DNA of 64,000 bases from an uncultured beta proteobacterium (GTDB taxonomy: Bacteria; Pseudomonadota; Gammaproteobacteria; Burkholderiales; SG8-41): assembly GCA_903889565.1 (NCBI GenBank), contig CAISYC010000061.1:124001-188000 (forward strand). Reading direction: 5' to 3'. Within the stretch, counting starts at the first letter, position 1. Each line of letters begins with the position of its first letter. The position numbers and the translations under genes were made by a program. Shown in pieces: positions 43,541 through 51,105 of the stretch. The notes beneath the pieces are model-generated. The model had not been told where the DNA came from, searched no databases, and was given only the letters and a program-made list of their open reading frames with translations.

Positions 43541-43570
43541 ATCCTAGCCTCGGCCCTGTTTTGTTGTCAA
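43541..43570 (-). promoter_or_regulatory. Sigma70 promoter of the carboxylation operon
   Basis: On the minus strand a perfect -35 TTGACA (43570-43565) is followed after 18 bases by TAGGAT (43546-43541), a four-of-six -10. Transcripts would begin near 43534, about 80 bases before the type B carboxyltransferase ATG. The -35 lies inside the GntR operator region, so repression by occlusion is expected. Confidence 0.65.
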
Positions 43571-43588
43571 TTAGATTGTTGACAATCT
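43561..43588. promoter_or_regulatory. Double GntR-type operator
   Basis: Two related sites, TTGTTGTCAA (43561-43570) and TTGTTGACAA (43576-43585), lie 15 bp apart. The second is the core of a longer palindrome, AGATTGT-TG-ACAATCT (43573-43588). TTGTNNACAA-like cores are typical for GntR/FCD regulators. The sites lie between the divergent carboxylation operon and the gntR gene, overlapping the operon's -35 and the presumed gntR promoter, so autoregulation is likely. Confidence 0.7.
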
Positions 43589-43614
43589 TACAAGAAAATC
43601 GGTAACGTAGCTAC

Positions 43615-44331
43615 ATGCCCCGCAAACCCGACTCCGCCCCCGCGCTCCAGCCCCCCGCCGCGCCACCGGCGCCGCTCACGCAATCGCTGCCCGAGCAGAT
43701 CGCCGCGCAGCTGGCGACACGCATCACCTCCGGTGCCTATGTGCCAGGCCGGCGCATCATGGAACAGGCGGTCGCCGGCGAATTTACGGTGAGCCGCGGG
43801 CCCGTGCGCGAGGCTCTGCGGTTGCTCGAAAAAGACGGTCTGGTCACGATTCTGCCGCGGCGCGGCGCCCAGGTGACGAATCTGACCATCGCCGAGGTGC
43901 GCGAGATTTTCGACATCCGCGCCGCCCTCAACGGCCTGCGCGACCGCGATATCGCCGAGGATCCGCGCCGGCTCGAATGGCTGCCGCAGATCGAGGCCGA
44001 GGTGAAAAAACTGGCGCAGCAGGCGCGCGATGCGACCGCCGGCGACGACTATGCTGAAACGGTGTTCCGGCTCAATCGCCTGCTCAACGCCGCCACGCGC
44101 AGCCGCCGCCTGCGCAATATTCTCGGCGCGCTGGCGCAACAGACGCTGCGCTATTCGCGGCTGGGATTATCCAGCGAACAGCGGCGACGGCAGTCGGTCA
44201 GGCACTGGCAGGAACTGGTGAGAGCGATTCGCGACGGCGACGGCGAGAGCGCGCAACGCACCGCCGAGCGGCGCGTGCGTGATTCGCGCGATGCCGCGAT
44301 CAAGAAACTCGAGGATGCGGCTGGACGGTAG
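43615..44331 (+). CDS. GntR-family transcriptional regulator (FCD subfamily)
   Basis: 238 residues. A proline-rich head (1-30) precedes the winged helix: 'LPEQIAAQLATRITSGAYVP', 'GRRIMEQAVAGEFTVSRGP' and 'REALRLLEKDGLVTILPRRG'. The C-terminal helical domain starts at 'LTIAEVREIFDIRAALNGL' and has FCD features, including a late His in 'SVRHWQELVRAIRDGD' that could help bind a metal or carboxylate ligand. It is divergent from the seven-gene carboxylation operon with two operator sites between them, and probably represses it until an acid or acyl-CoA binds. Confidence 0.88.
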   Translation: MPRKPDSAPALQPPAAPPAPLTQSLPEQIAAQLATRITSGAYVPGRRIMEQAVAGEFTVSRGPVREALRLLEKDGLVTILPRRGAQVTNLTIAEVREIFDIRAALNGLRDRDIAEDPRRLEWLPQIEAEVKKLAQQARDATAGDDYAETVFRLNRLLNAATRSRRLRNILGALAQQTLRYSRLGLSSEQRRRQSVRHWQELVRAIRDGDGESAQRTAERRVRDSRDAAIKKLEDAAGR

Positions 44332-44346
44332 GCGCCCGCCGTTCAG

Positions 44347-44568
44347 TCAACCTTCGAGGATGGCGACAACCTGGCCTTCGGCCACCGGATCCTTCGGCTG
44401 GACGAGGATTTCCTTCACCACGCCGCCGTCCTCGGTGATCACCGGGATTTCCATTTTCATCGACTCGACGATCATCAGGATCGCGCCTTCTTCAACCGTG
44501 TCGCCGACCTGCGAGCTGAGTTTCCACAAGGTGCCGGTGATTTCCGATTTGACTTCGATTCTGGCCAT
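44347..44568 (-). CDS. Stand-alone biotin carboxyl carrier protein
   Basis: 73 residues from 'MARIEVKSEITGTLWKLSS'. It is a bare biotinyl domain: 'VGDTVEEGAILMIVESMKM' with the biotin Lys at position 38 in E-S-M-K-M-E, then 'VKEILVQPKDPVAEGQVVA'. The normal AMKM reads SMKM. It lacks the N-terminal half of AccB. It converges on gntR with 15 bases between stops. It is the only carrier in the window and should serve the biotin carboxylase at 38838 and one or more of the three carboxyltransferases. Confidence 0.9.
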   Translation of the reverse strand: MARIEVKSEITGTLWKLSSQVGDTVEEGAILMIVESMKMEIPVITEDGGVVKEILVQPKDPVAEGQVVAILEG

Positions 44569-44677
44569 GACTGCGCGCTCTGCGGGATTTGGAATTCGCG
44601 CAGTATAGCATCGCGAAATATCAGGCGGCATTGTGTCTCTGCGCGGCTGCGCTTAACATTGCCGCTCGTTAAAACGG

Positions 44678-45493
44678 ATGAACGACATGGCTGAACTTCC
44701 TGCTCTGAAAAATGCTGCGCTCGCGCTCGACGCGCGCGTCGCCACCCTGACCTTTCAAAGGGATGACGTGCGAAATGCGCTGACCGGCACCGAATTGACC
44801 AACGATATTGTCGCCACGCTCGAGTGGGCCAACACCTGCGCCGATGTGTCGGTGCTGATCATGACCGGCGAGGGCAGCGCCTTTTCCGCCGGCGGCAATA
44901 TCAAGAACATGGCGGCGCGCGCCAAGGCGTCGCCGCATATCCTCGCCCAGTATTACAAATACGGCGTGCAGCGCATTCCGCTTGCCATGCAGGCGGTGGA
45001 GATTCCGGTGATTGCGGCGGTCAACGGGCCGGCGATCGGCGCCGGTTTCGATCTGGCCAACATGTGCGACCTGCGTATCGGTTCCACGGCTGCGCAGTTC
45101 GGCGAAACCTTCGGCAATCTCGGTTTGATCCCGGGCGACGGCGGCAGCTGGTTTCTGCAAAGGCTGGTCGGCTATCAACGCGCGGCGGAGCTGACGTTTA
45201 CCGGTCGAATCGTCAAGGCCGAAGAGGCAAAGGCCCTCGGCATTTTGCTCGAGATCACCGAACCGGAAACCCTGCTTGCGTGTACCCAGGAGATGGCGGC
45301 GAAGATGGCGGCCAAACCGCCGCTGGCGTTGCGCTATGCCAAAAGGCTGTTGCGGCTGTCACAGCAGCAGAATCTCGCTGAACATCTGGACACCTGTTCG
45401 AGTTTTCAGGCGCTGTGCCAGAAATCCGATGATCACGCCGAGGCGCTGGCGGCGTTTTTCGAAAAGCGCGCCGGGGTATTCAAGGGACGCTGA
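44678..45493 (+). CDS. Enoyl-CoA hydratase/isomerase (crotonase family)
   Basis: 271 residues. 'FQRDDVRNALTGTELTND', 'FSAGGNIKNMAARAKAS' (first oxyanion segment), 'AVNGPAIGAGFDLANMCDL' (second) and 'FGETFGNLGLIPGDGGSWFL'. The Glu normally in GGGCELA is Asp here (GAGFDLA), while an acidic residue remains in GETFG. It could be a hydratase or an enoyl-CoA isomerase. The C-terminus 'FFEKRAGVFKGR' is standard. It is oriented away from the carrier-protein gene and is followed after 2 bases by a periplasmic protein gene. Confidence 0.88.
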   Translation: MNDMAELPALKNAALALDARVATLTFQRDDVRNALTGTELTNDIVATLEWANTCADVSVLIMTGEGSAFSAGGNIKNMAARAKASPHILAQYYKYGVQRIPLAMQAVEIPVIAAVNGPAIGAGFDLANMCDLRIGSTAAQFGETFGNLGLIPGDGGSWFLQRLVGYQRAAELTFTGRIVKAEEAKALGILLEITEPETLLACTQEMAAKMAAKPPLALRYAKRLLRLSQQQNLAEHLDTCSSFQALCQKSDDHAEALAAFFEKRAGVFKGR

Positions 45494-45495
45494 TC

Positions 45496-46164
45496 ATGCG
45501 CAGCCTGGGTTTGTTGGTTTTTATTTTCGTGACGCTGATGGCCTGCGGCGTTGCTGCTGCGGAATCGGTGCGTCTGCAACCGGCCGATGATGCAGCGGCG
45601 GACCCTTCGTGGTCGCGCTTTCGCGCCCGTCTGATCGAAGCTCTGCTGCGTCGCGACCAGAAATTTATCGGCGAGATCGTCGATCGCAATGTGCGCAATA
45701 TTTCGGGCATTAACGGGGCCGCCGAGTTTCGAAAACTTTGGGAACCGGGCAGCGCGGACAGCCCGTTGTGGGACGAACTGCCCAAGCTGCTCTTCCTCGG
45801 CAGCGCGGCGGTCAAACAAGGCAAGGCAAGCGAAGCTTGCGCACCCTACGTCTATTACAAATGGCCCGCCGATGCGCCCAACGACGCCAATGCCGCCGTG
45901 ATTGCGCGCGAAGCGCTGGTCAAGGCGCGCCCGTCGGTTGCGGCGCCGTCCCTGCAGACGCTCTCGTACGATCTGATCAACGTGACCGATTGGGAAGTTG
46001 CCGATGAGGCCAAGGACGGCAAGCAGGTTTGGGTCGCCCTGCGCATGGCCTCGGTAACAGGTTACCTACCGCAGGAACAGGTGCGCAGTCCGCTCGAATA
46101 CCACGCTTGTTTCGCCAAACGCGACGGCGCCTGGCGCCTGACCGGACTCGAAGTCGGCGAGTAG
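45496..46164 (+). CDS. Exported SH3-like domain protein of unknown function
   Basis: 222 residues with signal peptide 'MRSLGLLVFIFVTLMACGVA' cleaved near 'AAAES'. An N-terminal helical half ('FRARLIEALLRRDQKFIGEI') is followed by a C-terminal half resembling bacterial SH3 domains seen in periplasmic proteins ('WEVADEAKDGKQVWVALRMA', 'GYLPQEQVRSPLEYHACFAK', 'DGAWRLTGLEVGE'). Cys in 'SEACAPY' and 'YHACFAK' may pair. It starts 2 bases after the crotonase stop, an odd partnership. It converges on the third carboxyltransferase. No specific function can be assigned. Confidence 0.75.
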   Translation: MRSLGLLVFIFVTLMACGVAAAESVRLQPADDAAADPSWSRFRARLIEALLRRDQKFIGEIVDRNVRNISGINGAAEFRKLWEPGSADSPLWDELPKLLFLGSAAVKQGKASEACAPYVYYKWPADAPNDANAAVIAREALVKARPSVAAPSLQTLSYDLINVTDWEVADEAKDGKQVWVALRMASVTGYLPQEQVRSPLEYHACFAKRDGAWRLTGLEVGE

Positions 46165-46169
46165 GCTAT

Positions 46170-47705
46170 TCAGTAGCTGGTCGGCCAGTTGGCCAGACGG
46201 TGCTTGCCGACGCCGTTGTTCATGCGCATGCAATGCACTTCAAGCGCGCGCTTCAGAAAACTGCGCGTATCGCGGGGGTCAATGACGTTTTGCGCGTCAT
46301 AGAGCTCGGCAAGGCCCCAGGCCGACGTATCGCGCTGTACTTCCTTGATCAGCTCGGCAAAGCGTTCCGGGTCATCTTCTTTTTTGACGCCGTACAGAAT
46401 GTTCACGCTGACCGCCGGATCCATGAAGCCGAGGTCGGCGGTCGGCCACACCGCAACTTCATCCGCGTTTTTGTTGCCGGCCATGTTGATGTAAGCCTGG
46501 CCGTAGCTTTTGCGCATGATGATGGTGATTTTCGGCACCGTGACCTGGGTCATCGCGTTCATCCAGTTAATGACCTTGCCCGGCATGCCGCGAAGCTCGC
46601 CTTCGACGCCGATCAGAAAGCCCGGCACATCGACCAGATACACCAGCGGGATGTTGTACGAATCGCACAACACCATGAAGCTGATGACCTTCTGGCAGGC
46701 GTCGGCATCCAGCGCGCCGCCCTTGAACAGTGGATTGTTGGCGATGAAGCCGACGCTGCGGCCATCGACACGGGCGAGCATGGTGCACAGCGATTTGCCG
46801 AAACGCTCCTTGATTTCGAAGGTGCTGTCTTTGTCGGCAACGACTTTGATGACTTTGCGCACGTCGTACACCTGGTTACGCGATTCCGGCACGATGTCGA
46901 GCATGGCTTTGCAGGGCTCGTCCGAACCCGCCGGCACCGGATGCACCGGCGGCGCTTCGTTCTGATGGCTGGGCAGGTAGGATAAAAAGGTTTTGACGGC
47001 ATCAAGCGCCTGCTCGTCGGTATCGACCGCCATATCGACCAGACCGGAAACGCCGGTCAGCAGTTTCCAGCCGCCGAGGTCCTCGGGCTCGATTTTCTTG
47101 TTGATGGCGATCGACGTCACGTTGGGGCTGGCAATCGCCATGATCGCGCCCTTGCGCATGACGACGAAATCCGACATCGCGGAATACCAGGTCGATGAAC
47201 CGTAACAGGGGCCCAGCAGCGCCGATACCCAGGGTGTTTCGCGCAGCCGCTGATACTCGACCGGATCCTGCGCGATGATCGAGCGCCCTGCGGCACCCAT
47301 GCGGTCGGGCATGCGCGCGCCGCTCGATTCGCCGAGCATGACCAGCGGCAGGCCGCGCTTGATCGAGCTCTCCTTGGTATGCCGGATCTTTTTCATGTTG
47401 ATCACGGAGGACGACGCGCCGAGCACTGTGAAGTCATTGGAGACAATCGCGACTTCGCGCCCGTTGATGCGCGCGAAGCCGGCCACCTTGCCGTCCGCCG
47501 GCGTCTTCGCGCGCACTTCCGGACGGATGCCGACGGCGAAGCGGCCGGATTCGAAAAAGCTGTCCTTATCGACGAGATAGTCGATGCGCTCGCGCGCGTT
47601 CAAGTGGCCCTCCGCTTTGCGCCGGGCAAGTTTTTCGGGGCCGCCCATGGCGAGTGCGCGGGCGGTGCGTTCCTGCAATTGTTTAAGCGGTTCTTCGAAG
47701 GCCAT
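46170..47705 (-). CDS. Acyl-CoA carboxylase carboxyltransferase subunit (type A, copy 2)
   Basis: 511 residues, same length and layout as the protein at 40302: 'MAFEEPLKQLQERTARALA', 'ARERIDYLVDKDSFFESGR', 'IVSNDFTVLGASSSVINM', 'LVMLGESSGARMPDRMGA', 'SVGFIANNPLFKGGALDADA' and 'VYLVDVPGFLIGVEGELRG'. The PGF-IG segment differs (FLIGVEGE against FQIGTEAE), which points to another acyl-CoA. It follows its own Bug receptor by 33 bases, so the pair forms a unit. It needs the shared biotin carboxylase and carrier. Confidence 0.9.
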   Translation of the reverse strand: MAFEEPLKQLQERTARALAMGGPEKLARRKAEGHLNARERIDYLVDKDSFFESGRFAVGIRPEVRAKTPADGKVAGFARINGREVAIVSNDFTVLGASSSVINMKKIRHTKESSIKRGLPLVMLGESSGARMPDRMGAAGRSIIAQDPVEYQRLRETPWVSALLGPCYGSSTWYSAMSDFVVMRKGAIMAIASPNVTSIAINKKIEPEDLGGWKLLTGVSGLVDMAVDTDEQALDAVKTFLSYLPSHQNEAPPVHPVPAGSDEPCKAMLDIVPESRNQVYDVRKVIKVVADKDSTFEIKERFGKSLCTMLARVDGRSVGFIANNPLFKGGALDADACQKVISFMVLCDSYNIPLVYLVDVPGFLIGVEGELRGMPGKVINWMNAMTQVTVPKITIIMRKSYGQAYINMAGNKNADEVAVWPTADLGFMDPAVSVNILYGVKKEDDPERFAELIKEVQRDTSAWGLAELYDAQNVIDPRDTRSFLKRALEVHCMRMNNGVGKHRLANWPTSY

Positions 47706-47738
47706 GGCTGTGCTCCGGGGTTTAACGCGCGTGGGCGC

Positions 47739-48701
47739 TTATTGCAATTCGACGTTGGCGTCCTTGATGACTTTCGCCCACTTCACGATTTCGGACTTGA
47801 TATGCGCGTCGAATTCGGCGGCGCTGCTGCCGACCGGTTCAGCGCCAAGATCGGCCAGACGGGTATAGACATCCGGCATTTTGAGTATGCGCGCGGTTTC
47901 CGCCGAGAGTTTGTTGATGATGTCGCGCGGCGTCTTCGCCGGCGCCAGCAGGCCGAACCACGCCACGGTGACATAGCCGGGCACGCCCGCTTCGGCCATA
48001 GTCGGGATCTCCGGCGCAGCCGGCGAACGCTTGGCCGTGCTCACCGCCAGCGCGCGCACGCGACCGGCCTTGATCTGCGGGGTGTAGGCCGGCATATTGG
48101 AGAGCGACAGCATGATCTGACCGCCCATCAGGTCGGCCAGCACGCCAGCGTCACCCTTGTAGGGAATGTGCGCCATCTTGGTCCCGGTCATCGCCATGAA
48201 CAACTCGACCGACATGTGACCGGTGCTGCCGTAACCGGGCGAACCGAAATTGAGTTTGCCGGGGTTCGCGCGAAGGTAGGCAATCAACTCGCGCACATCC
48301 TTGACCGGCAGCGTGTTGTTGACGACCAGCACGTTGGGCACCGTCGCCACCAGGCTGATGCCGGCGAAATCCTTGACCGCGTCGAAACCCAATTTTCGAT
48401 AGAGGCCGGGATTGATGCCGTGCGGCGCCGCCGTGGTCATCAGCAGCGTATAGCCGTCGGGCGTCGACTTGGCGGCATATTCGGTACCAATGTTGCCATT
48501 GGCGCCGGGCCGGTTATCGATGATCACCGGCTGGCCCCAGGCCTCGGTCAGTTTCTGTCCGATTGCGCGCGCGAGGATATCGGTGGTGCCGGCCGGCGTA
48601 TAGGCAACGACGATGCGGATCGGCTTGGCCGGATAGGTTTCCGCAGCGGCACTGGCAACCAGCGCCATTAGCGGAATCGCAACTCTCAACAGGCTGAACA
48701 T
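47739..48701 (-). CDS. Bug/TctC-family periplasmic solute receptor
   Basis: 320 residues; ATG after AGGAG; signal peptide 'MFSLLRVAIPLMALVASAAA'. The mature part begins 'ETYPAKPIRIVVAYTPAGTT', then 'VIIDNRPGANGNIGTEYAAK', 'MAHIPYKGDAGVLADLMGG' and 'PTMAEAGVPGYVTVAWFG'. It is the receptor gene nearest to tctBA (same strand), but a terminator separates them, so its expression can differ. The position makes it the best candidate for the receptor of this TctAB. Confidence 0.92.
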   Translation of the reverse strand: MFSLLRVAIPLMALVASAAAETYPAKPIRIVVAYTPAGTTDILARAIGQKLTEAWGQPVIIDNRPGANGNIGTEYAAKSTPDGYTLLMTTAAPHGINPGLYRKLGFDAVKDFAGISLVATVPNVLVVNNTLPVKDVRELIAYLRANPGKLNFGSPGYGSTGHMSVELFMAMTGTKMAHIPYKGDAGVLADLMGGQIMLSLSNMPAYTPQIKAGRVRALAVSTAKRSPAAPEIPTMAEAGVPGYVTVAWFGLLAPAKTPRDIINKLSAETARILKMPDVYTRLADLGAEPVGSSAAEFDAHIKSEIVKWAKVIKDANVELQ

Positions 48702-48800
48702 GCATCGGCTCCTGCGCATCTGACGGAAAGCGGGAATTTTACGGCGCGCCGCCGCTTCCGGGCGGAAAATTGGCAAGGCGCCATTCTGCCGTCACGAAAA

Positions 48801-48827
48801 AAAAGCCCCGGAGAATCCGGGGCTTTT
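48801..48827 (-). terminator. Terminator of the tctBA operon
   Basis: AAAAGCCCCGGA (48801-48812) and TCCGGGGCTTTT (816-827) form a perfect 12-bp stem with loop GAA. On the minus strand it ends in eight T residues, 21 bases after the tctA stop. It is a textbook intrinsic terminator for tctA. Confidence 0.93.
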
Positions 48828-48847
48828 CAACTGCAATGGCACGCCGG

Positions 48848-50362
48848 TCAATCGTCGGCTTCGGCCAGAATCTCGCGTTTTTTCTGGAACTGGGGCAACA
48901 CCACCATCAGCAGCAGCGCGAAGGCGACAAGCAGCTGTCCGCAACTGATCGGCCGTGTAAAGAAGACCGATGGATCGCCGCGCGAGATCAGCATCGCGCG
49001 CCGCAGGTTCTCCTCCATCAACGGGCCGAGCACGAAACCCAGAATCATCGGCGCAGCCTCGCAACCCCACTTCGCAGCGTAGTAGCCGAAGAAACCGAAG
49101 AATGCCGCGAGGTAAACGTCGAACTCGGAATTGTTGATCGAGTAAGCGCCGATCGCGATGAACAGCAGGATGCTGGGGAACAGAATGCGATACGGGATTT
49201 TCAGGAATTGCACCCACATGCCGATCAGGGGCAGATTCAGAATCACCAGCATCAGGTTGCCGATCCACATCGAGGCGATCATGCCCCAGAACAGATCGGG
49301 CTTCTGCGTCATCACCTGCGGGCCCGGCGCGATGCCCTGAATGGTCATCGCACCGACCATCAGCGCCATCACTGCACCCGTCGGAATGCCCAGGGTCAGC
49401 AGCGGTATGAAGCTGGTCTGCGCCGCGGCGTTGTTGGCTGACTCGGGTCCGGCCACGCCTTCGATCGCGCCTTTGCCGAAACGCGACGGATCCTTGGCCA
49501 GTTTCTTTTCAAGCGTATAAGACGAGAACGACGCGATAACCGTATGCGAGCCAGGCAGGATGCCGAAAATCGTGCCGAGCAGGGTGCCGCGTACCGTCGG
49601 CCCGATCGCCGTTTTGATATCGTCTATCGTCGGCATCAGCGTGTGGACCTGGGACACTTCGATGCTTTTGGTTTCGGCCGTCTGACCCAGATTGCTGATG
49701 ATCTCGCCAAAGCCGAACATGCCCATCGCCACCGAAACGAAACCGATGCCGTCGGACAACTCGGATACACCGAAGCTGTAACGCGCGATACCGGAGTTCA
49801 CGTCGGTGCCGACGATACCGCCCAGCAGCCCCACGATAATCATGCCGATCGCCTTGATCAGCGAGCCGGAGGCCAGCACCACTGCGGCAACCAGGCCCAA
49901 CACCATCATCGAAAAGTATTCGGCGGCGCCGAATTCGAACGCGAGTTCAGCCAGCGGCGGACCAAACAGCGCGATCAGGATGGTGCCGACGCAACCGGCG
50001 AAGAACGACCCCATTGCCGCAATCGCCAGCGCGGGTCCGGCACGGCCCTGCCGTCCCATCTGGTAGCCGTCGATACACGTCACCACCGAGGAAGATTCGC
50101 CGGGAAGGTTGACCAGGATCGCGGTGGTTGAACCGCCGTAACTCGCGCCGTAGTAAATGCCCGCGAGCATGATCAGCGCGGGAATCGGCGGCAGGTTGAA
50201 GGTGATCGGCAACAGCATCGCGATGGTGGCGACCGGTCCGATGCCCGGCAACACGCCGATGACGGTGCCGAGAAAGCAGCCGAGGAAACAGTACAACAGG
50301 TTTTGCATGCTCAGCGCAACCGTGAAGCCGAGCATTAAATGATCAAAAACGCCTGAGAACAT
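48848..50362 (-). CDS. tctA: Tripartite tricarboxylate transporter large membrane subunit
   Basis: 504 residues, about twelve helices. The TctA signatures are 'FLGTVIGVLPGIGPVATIAM' near the N-terminus, 'ILVNLPGESSSVVTCIDGY' and 'GTIFGILPGSHTVIASFSSY' (repeat of the same motif in the second half), and 'LTLGIPTGAVMALMVGAM'. It forms the cation-coupled channel with TctB and takes substrate from a TctC/Bug receptor. It follows tctB by 32 bases and is closed by the terminator above. Confidence 0.95.
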   Translation of the reverse strand: MFSGVFDHLMLGFTVALSMQNLLYCFLGCFLGTVIGVLPGIGPVATIAMLLPITFNLPPIPALIMLAGIYYGASYGGSTTAILVNLPGESSSVVTCIDGYQMGRQGRAGPALAIAAMGSFFAGCVGTILIALFGPPLAELAFEFGAAEYFSMMVLGLVAAVVLASGSLIKAIGMIIVGLLGGIVGTDVNSGIARYSFGVSELSDGIGFVSVAMGMFGFGEIISNLGQTAETKSIEVSQVHTLMPTIDDIKTAIGPTVRGTLLGTIFGILPGSHTVIASFSSYTLEKKLAKDPSRFGKGAIEGVAGPESANNAAAQTSFIPLLTLGIPTGAVMALMVGAMTIQGIAPGPQVMTQKPDLFWGMIASMWIGNLMLVILNLPLIGMWVQFLKIPYRILFPSILLFIAIGAYSINNSEFDVYLAAFFGFFGYYAAKWGCEAAPMILGFVLGPLMEENLRRAMLISRGDPSVFFTRPISCGQLLVAFALLLMVVLPQFQKKREILAEADD

Positions 50363-50394
50363 GATGGATTCCGCTCCTTAAATGGGTTGGCTGC

Positions 50395-50856
50395 TCAAGA
50401 CCACGGGAACAACTGGAACGGCAGGCCCAAGCCATAATAAAAGATGCCGACGCAAACCGCCGGCATGACGATCATGCCGATGAGTTGCTCTTTCCAACGG
50501 AAATCCCAGCCACCGAATGCGCCGACCAGCATCATGACCATGGACGCGGCCACCATGCCGGCATGGGCGGGGCCGATCAGCACCCCGAACAAAACGCAGG
50601 CACCAAGAATGCATATCAGCGGCCGCCAGTGAGTTTTCGCCGGCAATTCGGCATCTGTAACGCCGAAGGAGCGGAAAACCAGAATGATCCCGAGAACCAT
50701 CAGGATCACGCCCAGCACGGTCGGAAAATAAGCCGGGCCCATGCGAACCGCCGTACCCATCGGGTAATTCAGTCCAAACCCCGCGAAAAATCCGCCGATA
50801 CCGATATACATGACCCCCGCATTGAAATCCTTGCGGTCACGGTTATGAAATGCCAT
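50395..50856 (-). CDS. tctB: Tripartite tricarboxylate transporter small membrane subunit
   Basis: 153 residues with about four helices ('GVMYIGIGGFFAGFGLNY', 'FPTVLGVILMVLGIILVF', 'PLICILGACVLFGVLIGP', 'QLIGMIVMPAVCVGIFYYG'). The length and the 'YPMGTAVRMGPAYFPTVLG' segment are typical of TctB. A strong ribosome site (GAGGAGG) precedes the ATG. It is the first gene of the tctBA unit. Confidence 0.92.
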   Translation of the reverse strand: MAFHNRDRKDFNAGVMYIGIGGFFAGFGLNYPMGTAVRMGPAYFPTVLGVILMVLGIILVFRSFGVTDAELPAKTHWRPLICILGACVLFGVLIGPAHAGMVAASMVMMLVGAFGGWDFRWKEQLIGMIVMPAVCVGIFYYGLGLPFQLFPWS

Positions 50857-50933
50857 CCGACCTCCTCAAAAAAACAAACGCTAGTGTTGTCGTCCCGGAC
50901 TTTGCCAGGGTGCCCATTTTCGATTGGGGATGA

Positions 50934-50962
50934 ATCATAGCTTGTTTTTAAAGGGCAAGCTA
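50934..50962 (-). promoter_or_regulatory. tctBA promoter -10 within a palindrome (possible operator)
   Basis: TATGAT on the minus strand (50939-50934, five of six) is a good -10 about 78 bases before tctB. It overlaps one arm of a palindrome, TAGCTTG (50938-50944) with CAAGCTA (956-962), separated by 11 bases. A regulator bound there would cover the promoter. The -35 is poor, as in activated promoters. The rest of the 249-base tctB-pyk gap shows nothing recognisable. Confidence 0.45.
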
Positions 50963-51105
50963 CTTTAGTGTGACAGAAAACAGCCGTGCAACTTAGTCCC
51001 CAAAGCTTTCGATAAACTTACAATCCAGATGTGCCGGTTTTGAATTGCGGCGTCGCAAATATTCGCAAAATCCGGGGCCCAATTACGTACGCGGCGGCTG
51101 CGTAT

